From: Zhongshania aquatica
GTDB lineage: Bacteria > Pseudomonadota > Gammaproteobacteria > Pseudomonadales > Spongiibacteraceae
NCBI RefSeq assembly: GCF_027257955.1
Contig: NZ_JANZNQ010000006.1
Span: 124,001 to 188,000, forward strand
Length of the DNA: 64,000 bases
Direction: 5' to 3'
Part shown: positions 1 through 7,776 of the stretch, piece by piece
Layout: each line of letters begins with the position of its first letter
Numbering within the stretch: position 1 is the first letter of the stretch
Program-made: the position numbers and the translations under genes
Notes under the pieces: model-generated
Seen by the model: the letters and a program-made list of their open reading frames with translations, nothing else
What the model was told of the DNA's origin: nothing
Database searches by the model: none

Positions 1-690
1 GAGATTGCCCAGTCGGAAGCGGCGACTGGGCAGCGTTACGCACAAACATGGATGCATGCGGGTGCGGTTAGGGTCGATAACGAAAAAATGTCTAAATCTT
101 TGGGCAATTTTTTTACTATTCGGGAAATTCTCGACCGCTATCACCCAGAGGTAGTGCGTTATTTTCTCATTTCAAGTCACTATCGCAGTGCTATCAATTA
201 TTCGGAAGATAATTTGCTTATCGCCAAGCAAAATTTAGAACGCTTCTACCATTCATTCAAAGGTTTAGATGTCGCTGCGGCATTACCGTACGCAGAGTTG
301 GACCTGAGTGATGAATTTGTTCAACGTTTTGATGCTGCGATGGCTGACGACTTCAATGCGCCTGTTGCCTTGGCCGTGCTCTACGACATGGTGCGCGAAT
401 TAAATAGTGCGAAAGAGGCCGCAGATAATGCACGTGTCGCTCATTTAGCAATAACGCTTAAATCGTTGGCGGCGTTGCTAGGTATTTTACAATTGTCTGC
501 CGATGCCTTTTTACAAGCCGGTAGCGGTGATCAATTAGCGGCCGCGGATATTGAAGCGTTGATCGCGGAGCGCGTTCAAGCCAAAAAAGATCGCCAATTT
601 GCACGCGCTGATGAAATTCGTGACTCACTTAAGGCCCAAGGTGTCATTTTGGAAGACAGTCGCGAGGGTACTACTTGGCGACGTGAATAG
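1..690 (+). CDS. cysS: Cysteinyl-tRNA synthetase, C-terminal part (5' end outside window)
   Basis: Charges tRNA-Cys with cysteine in the cytoplasm. The frame is open from base 1, so the N-terminal catalytic half lies upstream of the window; 229 residues plus the stop codon are visible. The class I signature KMSKS is at visible residues 29-33, followed by the helical anticodon-binding and DALR-type region and the conserved family ending (ADEIRDSLKAQGV, then LEDSREGTTWRR). The KMSKS motif and this C-terminus make the assignment secure. Codon use looks like that of the neighbours. Confidence 0.97.
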   Translation, partial: EIAQSEAATGQRYAQTWMHAGAVRVDNEKMSKSLGNFFTIREILDRYHPEVVRYFLISSHYRSAINYSEDNLLIAKQNLERFYHSFKGLDVAAALPYAELDLSDEFVQRFDAAMADDFNAPVALAVLYDMVRELNSAKEAADNARVAHLAITLKSLAALLGILQLSADAFLQAGSGDQLAAADIEALIAERVQAKKDRQFARADEIRDSLKAQGVILEDSREGTTWRRE

Positions 691-754
691 CGGCGTTTCT
701 GTTGCATGGGATTATCTTTCATAGTTCTGCTTAAAATTCTGTGGGGTCGTTGCG

Positions 755-1465
755 GTGAAGAAAGTAATATTTCTGATGTCGGCGGTCGTGCTATTAGCTG
801 CGTGTACAACAGCTAATCTTTTGTTGGATAGTCGCTTTTTAGCTTCTGCAGATTATTTTCCGGTGACGGGCAGGCAGGGCTGGCTACTCAATCAGCGGCT
901 TGGATTCGGCACGTTTGTATCTGGAAAAGTGGATCGAGATTGGGATACCACTGACACACTGGCGATTGGCGGATTTGAACGTGTTCGCCAAGCCGGTGCA
1001 TATCGCTTTTCGTTCTCCGATGGCGAAGACAATGTCGCCCAGCTTGACTGCAAAAATGGCGATGATACTGATCATGTGAATCTTCGAGGTGTGCTTGGCG
1101 GCGATGCTCGATGGATCGTTGATGCTGACTCGTTTCTAGAATGCTCGATACTAGAATGGGGTGAAACCCTTAGCTGGAAGCTGCTGATGTCCTCTAAAGG
1201 CGAACTTTTACGCGGCTATTTGTACTCTGAAAATAAGGCATTGCCGGTATACGAGGTACTTAGCAGCGTCGAGCTAGAAGGAGCTGCATGGGCTATCGGC
1301 GAGATTGCTGGATACCTGATTTACCGTGACGGCGTTCAAGTTGCTGCAATTCAAGTAGTTAACGAAGGCGGGGTATGGGTTGGCAACACATTGCCGCTTA
1401 TTGAGCGACGCAGACTTGCAAGTCTTGCTGCGGCCTTACTACTTTATCGTCCCAGTGAATCCTGA
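755..1465 (+). CDS. Putative lipoprotein, function unknown
   Basis: A 236-residue protein with a GTG start. Residues 1-17 form a typical lipoprotein signal (two lysines, a hydrophobic stretch, lipobox LLAAC), so Cys17 is probably lipidated and the protein anchored in the envelope. The rest is soluble, beta-rich by eye and without a motif I recognise. The reading frame overlaps the 3' end of the convergent VanZ-like gene by 22 bp. A few bases upstream of the GTG there is no strong Shine-Dalgarno sequence, but no later start would preserve the signal peptide. I cannot assign a function. Confidence 0.75.
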   Translation: MKKVIFLMSAVVLLAACTTANLLLDSRFLASADYFPVTGRQGWLLNQRLGFGTFVSGKVDRDWDTTDTLAIGGFERVRQAGAYRFSFSDGEDNVAQLDCKNGDDTDHVNLRGVLGGDARWIVDADSFLECSILEWGETLSWKLLMSSKGELLRGYLYSENKALPVYEVLSSVELEGAAWAIGEIAGYLIYRDGVQVAAIQVVNEGGVWVGNTLPLIERRRLASLAAALLLYRPSES

Positions 1466-1824
1466 ATAGGTCTTGGTTTGTTAGTTGATAGAAAAATTTT
1501 TAAAAGTAATAAACCGGAAAGTGCCCCCAAACTATTGGCAATGAAATCTAAAAACGAGGCATAGCGACCGGGTGAGAAGACTTGGGCTAGTTCTAATGCG
1601 CCGCCATAAGCACAAATTGCAATGACGATCAGGTGTAAATTGCGAGGCTGAAGCGTTAGCGGATATGCCAATAATACAAACAATAAGTAGGCGCCAAAGT
1701 GTTGAAGTTTGTCCCACACATTAAGGTCTGGCATTTCTGCTGATGGCAGTGTTGATGCATACCCGATGAAGACCGCGTAGCCTAGAAGTGGCAGGGCTCT
1801 TAGGGTGTTGATGACATATTTCAT
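1444..1824 (-). CDS. VanZ-like family membrane protein
   Basis: A 126-residue integral membrane protein with about four hydrophobic segments. The features WDKLQHFGAYLLF and a later FLDFIANSLGALSGLL segment are typical of the small VanZ-like family found beside many gammaproteobacterial lipid genes. Its role is not established; family members are linked to envelope physiology or glycopeptide tolerance, and this one should not be read as a resistance gene. Its start overlaps the stop of the upstream DUF374 acyltransferase gene by 4 bp, indicating translational coupling in one minus-strand operon. Confidence 0.8.
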   Translation of the reverse strand: MKYVINTLRALPLLGYAVFIGYASTLPSAEMPDLNVWDKLQHFGAYLLFVLLAYPLTLQPRNLHLIVIAICAYGGALELAQVFSPGRYASFLDFIANSLGALSGLLLLKIFLSTNKPRPIQDSLGR

Positions 1825-2468
1825 TTGGCCTGATAATCGTCTGGTAAAAGTGCTGCTAATCGCACTTCGGCAGCACTAACAATTTGATCTGTGTCTTGGC
1901 CTTCAAAGTCTTCCAGTGGAAAACGCTCGCTGTGCAAGGTCACATGGCCGAAGGGTTTTGGGAATTTAGATTTATCCCAGGTCGATTCGATTCTCCAGCC
2001 TTGGTACTCCGCACGAATGAGGTAGAGCGGCACCTTTGCTCTCATCGCCAGCACGATCGCGCCAGCTTTCATTTCATGACGCGGCCCGCGTGAGCCATCG
2101 ACGGCAAAAGCGACGGTTTTTCCCTTTCTCGCCGCTTTAAGTAATTGCACAAAAGCGTCTTTGCCGCCCCGGCTGGGCGAGCCTAGTGCGACTTCATAGG
2201 TATAGCGTTCCATAACCATTGCGATTGAATAGCCGAAATGATTTTGCGAGGCAATCGCTGCGATATTCTGGTTTTTATATCTGTGGACGATGGGGAGGAG
2301 TTCGTCGTGATATACCGCCATAACACAAGGGTGTTCTATATCTAGCTGGCCTTTAAAGCGCAGGGTATTCATTACCCAGAAAAAAATTTGCAGAATGCCG
2401 CTCAGCAGAACCCGCGCGAACTTCTGCGCGGGTCCTATTTTCTTAGGTGGTTTGTTAACCCTAGCCAT
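1821..2468 (-). CDS. Lysophospholipid acyltransferase-like protein (DUF374)
   Basis: A 215-residue protein of the DUF374 group of the PlsC/LPLAT acyltransferase superfamily. The HDELLP motif near residue 54 matches the HX4D-type catalytic site, and DGSRGPRHEMKAG near residues 124-136 is the DUF374 hallmark. A hydrophobic N-terminal segment suggests inner-membrane association. Members are thought to acylate lipid or lipid A-like acceptors; the substrate here is unknown. It is followed with a 4-bp overlap by the VanZ-like gene and preceded by folD on the same strand, so it probably belongs to a folD-DUF374-vanZ transcript. Confidence 0.85.
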   Translation of the reverse strand: MARVNKPPKKIGPAQKFARVLLSGILQIFFWVMNTLRFKGQLDIEHPCVMAVYHDELLPIVHRYKNQNIAAIASQNHFGYSIAMVMERYTYEVALGSPSRGGKDAFVQLLKAARKGKTVAFAVDGSRGPRHEMKAGAIVLAMRAKVPLYLIRAEYQGWRIESTWDKSKFPKPFGHVTLHSERFPLEDFEGQDTDQIVSAAEVRLAALLPDDYQAK

Positions 2469-2482
2469 GATTGCAGTCCGTG

Positions 2483-3328
2483 TTAGGCGATGGCTTTTTC
2501 GCCGGAGTCCACGCTTTGGAATATAAGGGTATTGATTGTCATAGGGCCGACGCCACCGGGAACCGGTGTGTAGGCGCTGACGCGATCGACTAGTGGAGCG
2601 AGTTCAATGTCACCAACACCACCAGGATGGTAGCCGGCGTCTACAACCACAGCGCCGTCTTTTATCCAGTCTGCTTTTATGAATTCGGGTTTGCCGACTG
2701 CGCCGACGAGAATGTCCGCTTGTTTTACTAAGTCAGGAAGGTTTTTTGTGCGTGAATGGCAAATAGTGACTGTGGCATTTGCTTCGAGCAACATCATTGC
2801 CATTGGTTTGCCTAGTATGGCACTTCGACCCACTACGACCGCATGCTTGCCCTCTATATCGATCTTATAGTGCTCTAGGATGCGCATGATGCCCTTTGGA
2901 GTGGCGCAGCCATAAGCTGTTTCGCCCATTGCCATGCGGCCAAAGCCTAGGCAGGTTACGCCGTCTACGTCCTTGTGCAGCGCTATGGCGTCAAAGCAGG
3001 CGCGCTCGTCAATTTGTTCTGGCACCGGGTGTTGCAAAAGAATGCCGTGAACATTTTCGTTATTATTTAATTCATCTATTTTGGCTAGTAGCTGCTCTGT
3101 TGTCGTCGTGCCGGGCATTTCTACTGCCATTGAATCCATGCCCACGCGTCGACAGGCATTGCCTTTCATTTTCACGTAAGTGGCAGAGGCGGGGTCGTCA
3201 CCGACGAGTATTGTCGCGAGAATGGGGGTGCGGCCGTTTGAGCGGCTTTTTAATGCCGTTACGCGGCTGCTTAGTTGTTCTTCCCAGCTTGCCGCCAGTG
3301 TTTTGCCGTCTAAAATCAAAGCCGTCAT
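2483..3328 (-). CDS. folD: Bifunctional methylenetetrahydrofolate dehydrogenase/cyclohydrolase FolD
   Basis: Interconverts 5,10-methylene-, methenyl- and 10-formyl-tetrahydrofolate with NADP, feeding one-carbon units to purine and formyl-Met synthesis. The 281-residue length is normal for the family. Visible hallmarks are the catalytic YVKMK segment (Lys near residue 54), the [14 protein letters not shown] stretch, [14 protein letters not shown] for the cofactor fold, and the C-terminal [11 protein letters not shown]. The gene lies head to head with the tRNA cluster and upstream of DUF374 on the same strand. In many gammaproteobacteria folD also lies near cysS and tRNA genes. Confidence 0.97.
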   Translation of the reverse strand: MTALILDGKTLAASWEEQLSSRVTALKSRSNGRTPILATILVGDDPASATYVKMKGNACRRVGMDSMAVEMPGTTTTEQLLAKIDELNNNENVHGILLQHPVPEQIDERACFDAIALHKDVDGVTCLGFGRMAMGETAYGCATPKGIMRILEHYKIDIEGKHAVVVGRSAILGKPMAMMLLEANATVTICHSRTKNLPDLVKQADILVGAVGKPEFIKADWIKDGAVVVDAGYHPGGVGDIELAPLVDRVSAYTPVPGGVGPMTINTLIFQSVDSGEKAIA

Positions 3329-3432
3329 TCAGATAGGTCTCGCAAAAAAAGATGATTTAAATTAGAGTGTTATTGTCTCATGGGCTTAAACCGCTGGCCA
3401 ACAAATCAAACGAATAAATTTTCTCAAAATCG

Positions 3433-3461
3433 TTGACGAGGCAAAAAGGTCTGCGTATCAT
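3433..3461 (+). promoter_or_regulatory. Sigma-70 promoter of the tRNA cluster
   Basis: TTGACG at 3433-3438, a 17-bp spacer and TATCAT at 3456-3461 form a near-consensus promoter. It is followed by a GC-rich initial transcribed region and by the tRNA-Pro gene 39 bases after the -10 box. It should drive tRNA-Pro, -Arg and -His as one precursor. Confidence 0.75.
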
Positions 3462-3499
3462 GCGCAGCTCCTGTAGCGGGGCACACGGGAAACGAAAAA

Positions 3500-3576
3500 C
3501 GGGGTATAGCGCAGTCTGGTAGCGCGCCTGCTTTGGGAGCAGGATGTCGGGAGTTCGAATCTCTCTACCCCGACCA
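3500..3576 (+). tRNA. tRNA-Pro (anticodon TGG)
   Basis: 77 bases including an encoded CCA. The acceptor stem pairs CGGGGTA with TACCCCG. The D-arm AGCGCAGTCTGGTAGCGC, the anticodon loop CTTTGGGA with TGG, and the T-arm with GTTCGAATC are all present. It matches bacterial proline tRNAs that start with C1. Confidence 0.97.
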
Positions 3577-3604
3577 TTTTTCGTAACTCAGTTCGGTCGG
3601 TTTT

Positions 3605-3681
<77 letters not shown>

Positions 3682-3703
3682 TTTACAGGACAGTATTTCC
3701 AAT

Positions 3704-3780
3704 GGTGGCCGTAGCTCAGTTGGTAGAGTCCAGGATTGTGATTCCTGTTGTCGCGGGTTCGAGCCCCGTCGGCCACCCCA
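3704..3780 (+). tRNA. tRNA-His (anticodon GTG)
   Basis: 77 bases including CCA and the extra 5' G (position -1) characteristic of histidine tRNA. GTGGCCG pairs with CGGCCAC, the anticodon GTG sits in TTGTGAT, and the T-loop is GTTCGAGCC. It is the last gene of the cluster; a run of six T follows at once (3784-3789) without an obvious stem other than the tRNA itself. Confidence 0.97.
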
Positions 3781-3851
3781 TTCATTTTTTCAACCTCAAC
3801 GCCAAGATAAAATTACTCCAGCTCTACCCAATCAACGGGGCTTGGCACTTA

Positions 3852-4103
3852 TTAAACCCTGTTAATCACACCGTCCCACCCAAGATGGGCTTCAACCATT
3901 AGCGCAATGTGTTCACTAGCGCTCGTAGTGGGCGGGCTCTCAGCTAACTCATCAAGCAATCTCATACACACCGGCAACTTGATACTGGCTTTCTTACGCG
4001 TCAGGGTCTTGAGCAACACAAACCGGATTAATCCTTGCTTGGCCGCATACAGTGCTTGCAGGGCGGTCTGCGCGCAGCCTTTGCCCAGACCTTGATTTCT
4101 TTC
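3852..4103 (-). pseudogene. Possible gene remnant, 83 open codons without a proper start
   Basis: On the minus strand an open frame runs from just after a TAG at 4104-4106 to tandem stops (TAA TAA at 3849-3854). The translation is protein-like (for example QALYAAKQGLIRFVLLKTL and MRLLDELAE) with many Leu, Ala and Lys residues. There is no ATG until the last third and no Shine-Dalgarno sequence. It could be the C-terminal part of a lost gene or a chance frame. I do not recognise the family. Confidence 0.3.
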
Positions 4104-4179
4104 CTACGTATTACACGGTCAATCTAAAGGCCAAGTATGCCTATAATTCTTTCTGCGTGAGGCATCGGTATTCTCCATG

Positions 4180-4455
4180 AAATGGATCGTCGCAAAATCA
4201 TTTTAATGAATGCCGGTGTCCGCCGTTAATGATGAAGAGCCAATACGGAACTGCGCGCTTTGAGAATGGGAGCGGCATCCTGGATGATGAGAGAAGTCTC
4301 ACGGACGTCGGTGGCCGTATTGCTGCGAAATTGGTCTGGGGTGTAGCGTTGACGCTGTGGTGGCAACATTGGTCATGGACGATGGGTTTGGCTCATAGGA
4401 TGAGCTGGAAAAGCTGGAAGCTGACTTTTACATTGTGCTTAAAAAGGTGTTCTAG
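4180..4455 (+). pseudogene. Possible degraded coding remnant
   Basis: Short protein-like pieces appear in different frames. ATG at 4180 gives MDRRKIILMNAGVRR and then a stop. From 4348 another frame reads VDAVVATLVMDDGFGS, a TAG, then DELEKLEADFYIVLKKVF and a stop at 4453-4455. A single in-frame stop between two plausible segments and a shift relative to the first piece suggest decay. The family is not recognised, and the evidence is only the look of the translation. Confidence 0.25.
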
Positions 4456-4558
4456 TTAATTATTTGAGCGTGGTGTTTTTACTCTCTTATAAGCAGGAAA
4501 TTAATGTCGCCGTTTTGCATTTCTGGCATTGTCGACGGCGGTCAGCTTTTTTTAATAT

Positions 4559-5317
4559 TTAGCGCAGGCAGTTAAGATAGGATTTTACGCAATTGTCCAA
4601 GCCTAGCTCTATGGCGTCTACCGTGAATGCGTGACCAATAGACACTTCCAGCAAGTTTTGAACACTATTTTTAAATAAGAATAGATTATGAAGATTGAGA
4701 TCGTGCCCGGCGTTTAGTCCGAGGTTTTCTTCAGCGGCTGTATTACTCGCGGCTATGAACTGATTTAAAACCGCATCTTGATGAACTGAGCCAAAGTTTT
4801 CGGCGTAGGGGCCGGTGTAAAGCTCTATTCGGTCAGCGCCGACCTGTTTGGCTAGCCGTATTTGCGCTTCATCGGGGTCCATAAATAAACTTACTCGCAC
4901 ACCTAAGCGTTTGAGTTCGTCAATTATGGGGGCAATTCGGTCGCCGTCTTTACGTAAGTCAAAACCATGGTCTGAGGTAAGTTGGCTGTCGGTATCAGGA
5001 ACCAGCGTGCACTGCGCCGGTTTTGTTACGCGGACTATCTCCATAAACCCCGGATAGTCGCTTACGCCGCGTCTATCGCTTTTCGTTGCCGGCGCAAATG
5101 GGTTGCCTTCAATATTGAATTCTACGTCAAGCATGCCTGCTAATTCATAGCAGTCGTCTGCTCTAATGTGTCGCTGATCAGGCCTAGGGTGAACCGTGAT
5201 GCCGTGAGCGCCTGCTGCAATGCATCTCGCTGCATGTAGAGCCACGCTTGGGTATTCGGTATCACGAGAATTGCGAATTAATGCAATTTTATTTAGGTTG
5301 ATACTTAGCGCAGTCAA
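4559..5317 (-). CDS. pdxJ: Pyridoxine 5'-phosphate synthase PdxJ (FNIEG-type)
   Basis: Condenses 1-deoxy-D-xylulose 5-phosphate with 3-amino-2-oxopropyl phosphate to make pyridoxine 5'-phosphate, the last ring-forming step of vitamin B6 synthesis. 252 residues. The TIM-barrel hallmarks are an N-terminal NLNKIALIRNSR, GITVHPRPDQRHIR, FNIEGNP, TLVPDTDSQLTSDHGFD, IELYTGPYA, LNAGHDLN and IGHAFTVDAIELGL. The FNIEG and HPRPDQRHIR versions resemble, from memory, the Bacteroidota-type PdxJ rather than the E. coli type (NLEMA, HLREDRRHI). It also stands outside the usual recO-pdxJ-acpS operon. It may be a second or transferred copy. Confidence 0.9.
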   Translation of the reverse strand: MTALSINLNKIALIRNSRDTEYPSVALHAARCIAAGAHGITVHPRPDQRHIRADDCYELAGMLDVEFNIEGNPFAPATKSDRRGVSDYPGFMEIVRVTKPAQCTLVPDTDSQLTSDHGFDLRKDGDRIAPIIDELKRLGVRVSLFMDPDEAQIRLAKQVGADRIELYTGPYAENFGSVHQDAVLNQFIAASNTAAEENLGLNAGHDLNLHNLFLFKNSVQNLLEVSIGHAFTVDAIELGLDNCVKSYLNCLR

Positions 5318-5351
5318 AATGACCCCTCGCGCCTAGGCGCAATATTGTCGC

Positions 5352-5927
5352 TTACTTCAGTGTAGTGCTAATAATCAGTATCGGTTCTACTGGCACGTCG
5401 TCCATGTGACCGACGGAATGAGTTTTGCTGATGGCAATATCGCGAACTATGTTTTGGCCGTCAATAACTTTACCGAATACGGCATAACCATCGCGTCCCA
5501 TACGAGAATCTAGGTCTAGGTTCATGCGCATATTGATAAAAAACTGTGAGCGGGCGCTATTTGGATCGTCTGTACGAGCCATTGCAACTGTCCAGCGGTC
5601 ATTGCTGAGTTTGCTGGTTTTTGATTCGTTAATAATGGGTTCGCCGTTGGGCTTTTCGACCATGTCAGCAGTAAAGCCGCCGCCCTGCACTGCAAAGCGG
5701 CGTATAACGCGGTGGAAAATAGTGCCGTTGTAAAAACCGCTTTTTACATATCCTAAAAAGTTTTCAACCGTCACTGGCGCTTTGGCAGGCAATAGCTCAA
5801 TTGTGATGTCACCCTTTGAGGTAGTTAGAACTACAATTGGATTGGCTGCCGGTTCCTCAGCCATCGCAAAGGTAGAGAAAAGGCCAGATATAACGAGTAG
5901 CAGCGCTGGAATCAGTCGCATGATCAA
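5352..5927 (-). CDS. Periplasmic cyclophilin-type peptidyl-prolyl isomerase
   Basis: Catalyses cis-trans isomerisation of prolyl bonds in exported proteins. 191 residues: an N-terminal signal peptide (about residues 1-23, ending AMA) followed by a bacterial cyclophilin domain. Visible core motifs are VENFLGYVKSGFYNGTIFHRVI, FAVQGGGF, WTVAMAR and SARSQFFIN. The active-site arginine of FHRVI and the QGG and SQFFIN stretches are intact. It overlaps the end of the upstream SH3-domain gene by 4 bp, so the two are translationally coupled. It resembles PpiA of E. coli, but I leave the symbol open. Confidence 0.92.
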   Translation of the reverse strand: MIMRLIPALLLVISGLFSTFAMAEEPAANPIVVLTTSKGDITIELLPAKAPVTVENFLGYVKSGFYNGTIFHRVIRRFAVQGGGFTADMVEKPNGEPIINESKTSKLSNDRWTVAMARTDDPNSARSQFFINMRMNLDLDSRMGRDGYAVFGKVIDGQNIVRDIAISKTHSVGHMDDVPVEPILIISTTLK

Positions 5928-6595
5928 CCCCAGTCCGAGCGACGTTTAGGCATCATTCTCGGCACGAAGAGTGCGATAAAGACGCCGATCAGTACAGCAA
6001 AAGCGCCATTTAAAAAGAATTCATTTTCTTTGTTTTCGCGCAGGCGAGCGTTATCAGTTTTCAATACGTCAACTTCGCTGCTTAACATTTGATTAGACTC
6101 AAGTAGGCGACGGTTGTCGTCGTCTAGCTTAATGCTATTTGCAGAGATTCGTTTGATTTCCTCAAGCTCATCGACCAGTGATTTATTTTCTGACTTGAGT
6201 TCGTCGACGATACTATTGGTTTCTTTGCTGTTTTGCGTAGTGTTCTCAAGCTGTGCGCGTAAATCTTTATTTGCGGTGGCTAATTCTTCGATCTGTTTTT
6301 TATTTTCAGCCAGCTGGCTTCTTGCGGCAGGTGTAGAAACTAGGTAATGACTGGGCAGCCATCCTTCTATGCCTTTGTCAGTTCTTACTTTTGAATAGCC
6401 GCTGTCTTCGTTACTGCTGATGAGATCTAGCTTTTCGCCGCTGGGTAGGCCGCGGTGAATAATTCGATATTTAGATCCATCACCGACACGGAGTGGTACA
6501 TAAATTTTATCGCTGATGAAACGGGTTTCGGCGATGGATGCGCTTGCGAGGCTAAGTAAGAGTGCTGAAACGCCAAATATAATAGATTTCTTCAC
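5924..6595 (-). CDS. SH3-domain, coiled-coil membrane protein (YgiM/TIGR04211 type)
   Basis: 223 residues from the preferred GTG start at 6595, which has GGAAAA just upstream and begins a clean signal sequence (VKKSIIFGVSALLLSLASASIAE); a longer TTG-started frame to 6640 is less likely. Order: signal peptide, a bacterial SH3-like domain (about residues 25-90), a long coiled coil rich in Glu, Lys, Asn and Leu (about 90-190), one transmembrane helix and a basic C-terminal tail. This is the architecture of YgiM-like proteins: periplasmic, anchored by the C-terminal helix, role unclear. It is coupled to the cyclophilin gene. Confidence 0.85.
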   Translation of the reverse strand: MKKSIIFGVSALLLSLASASIAETRFISDKIYVPLRVGDGSKYRIIHRGLPSGEKLDLISSNEDSGYSKVRTDKGIEGWLPSHYLVSTPAARSQLAENKKQIEELATANKDLRAQLENTTQNSKETNSIVDELKSENKSLVDELEEIKRISANSIKLDDDNRRLLESNQMLSSEVDVLKTDNARLRENKENEFFLNGAFAVLIGVFIALFVPRMMPKRRSDWG

Positions 6596-6677
6596 TGTAT
6601 TTTCCACGTTAATAAGCTGCGCTAAATAATTAACAAGCAAGGATAAAGCACTTACAAGAGTAGTTCAATTCCGCTTG

Positions 6678-6977
6678 CTACGGCAGCACTTTTTTGTAGG
6701 GTTTAACGGTAACTTTGCCGTATACACCTGCGTCAATGTAGGGGTCTGTGTCTGCCCATGATTGCGCATCTTCCAGAGAGGGGAATTCGGCAACGATTAA
6801 GCTGCCGGTGAATCCTGCTTCACCGGGATCTTCACTGTCGATTGCTGGGTGTGGTCCGGCTAAGACTAAACGCCCTTGATTTTTGAGTTCTTGTAAACGA
6901 GCGATGTGTGCAGCACGAGCGCCCAGTCGCTTACTAAGGCTATCGGCAACGTCTTCACTAATTATGGCGTAAAGCAT
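6678..6977 (-). CDS. yciI: YciI-family protein
   Basis: 99 residues, the usual length of the YciI family of small ferredoxin-like alpha/beta proteins. Conserved features seen are the His in the [17 protein letters not shown] segment, LAGPHPAID, and the [22 protein letters not shown] block. The conserved His and Asp suggest an enzymatic role, but the substrate is unknown. It lies 8 bases downstream of the VC0807-family gene on the same strand, the position YciI commonly occupies near YciB and PHP genes in Pseudomonadales. Confidence 0.92.
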   Translation of the reverse strand: MLYAIISEDVADSLSKRLGARAAHIARLQELKNQGRLVLAGPHPAIDSEDPGEAGFTGSLIVAEFPSLEDAQSWADTDPYIDAGVYGKVTVKPYKKVLP

Positions 6978-6985
6978 AATGTTTC

Positions 6986-7687
6986 CTAATTTATTCTGAA
7001 TATGTCTTCAAAGCTAAGTGCGGTTAATTTTTCTATTTGTTTTACCAAGTAAAATAGCGCGCCGACCATGACTAAAGTGCAAGGTAGGGCGATTACTGGA
7101 AAGCTTAACCCCGTCATTTTACCTAGTTCCGCGCTATATTCCGCGCTCCCCGGTGGGCTGACCAGTAGCACCTTGGCAAGAATATAGTTAAGTGCGGATG
7201 ACATGAAAAACGAGAAAGCGACTAAGTACGTGGCGTTGCGGAGTGCGGCATCGAATAGGGAGGCATTACCGCGTTGAGCTAGCGCGTCGCTTATTTTGTC
7301 CGTGTAGATTACTTGGTCATTGAAGAGGAAGGTTTTGATCAATGGATAAGGTGTATACAGAGATACTAGAGTTGCGATGCCGATAATGGCCGGAATACTG
7401 GCTTCTTTTATCGCGATATACTCGGCGTCTAGCTCCAGTAGGCTGATACCGCCGGTTAACAGTACGCTGATAAAACCCAGAATGGCAAAGGCATTGGCGC
7501 GTTGGGTTTTTACAAAATCATAAATGCCAAAAGCTAATGGGAAGGCGAGGGCAATCACGATACTATAGCGGGGCCCCAGATACTCATCGCCACTGAGTTT
7601 GGTTAGTATCAGGGTGGGTATGATGATATTGAATAATAGATTAACAACAACGCTGTGTCGTTGGGGAGAATTTGCCTGCTCCGGCAT
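6986..7687 (-). CDS. VC0807-family integral membrane protein
   Basis: 233 residues with about six hydrophobic segments. Features are [30 protein letters not shown], the [21 protein letters not shown] block, [28 protein letters not shown] and a final [15 protein letters not shown]. These match my memory of the VC0807 family, often mislabelled MFS transporter. Its position between yciI and the PHP gene is where yciB/ispZ lies in many relatives, but the sequence does not read as YciB. Function unknown; the first gene of a yciI-containing minus-strand unit, divergent from the PHP gene. Confidence 0.75.
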   Translation of the reverse strand: MPEQANSPQRHSVVVNLLFNIIIPTLILTKLSGDEYLGPRYSIVIALAFPLAFGIYDFVKTQRANAFAILGFISVLLTGGISLLELDAEYIAIKEASIPAIIGIATLVSLYTPYPLIKTFLFNDQVIYTDKISDALAQRGNASLFDAALRNATYLVAFSFFMSSALNYILAKVLLVSPPGSAEYSAELGKMTGLSFPVIALPCTLVMVGALFYLVKQIEKLTALSFEDIFRIN

Positions 7688-7776
7688 GGTGTTTCCTGTC
7701 GGTTATTTTGGAAGACGGTAATCCGCCCACTATACCCATTTTACTTTTTCACCACTAGTCTAGGAGAGGAATTGGC

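Larger units (their letters stand above)
3781..4558. other. Gene-poor region after the tRNA cluster, with degraded frames
   Basis: About 780 bases without a convincing intact gene, between tRNA-His and the stop of pdxJ. Two stretches look like remnants of coding DNA (listed separately at 3852-4103 minus and 4180-4455 plus). I found no integrase, no terminal inverted repeat and no second copy of the tRNA-His 3' end that would mark an element boundary. The location immediately after a tRNA gene is typical of past insertions, but that is inference. Confidence 0.5.

Noticed and set aside
2896-3336. A 146-codon plus-strand frame opposite folD
   Set aside because: It is a shadow of the well-supported folD gene. 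It has a Cys/Arg-rich translation and no family.
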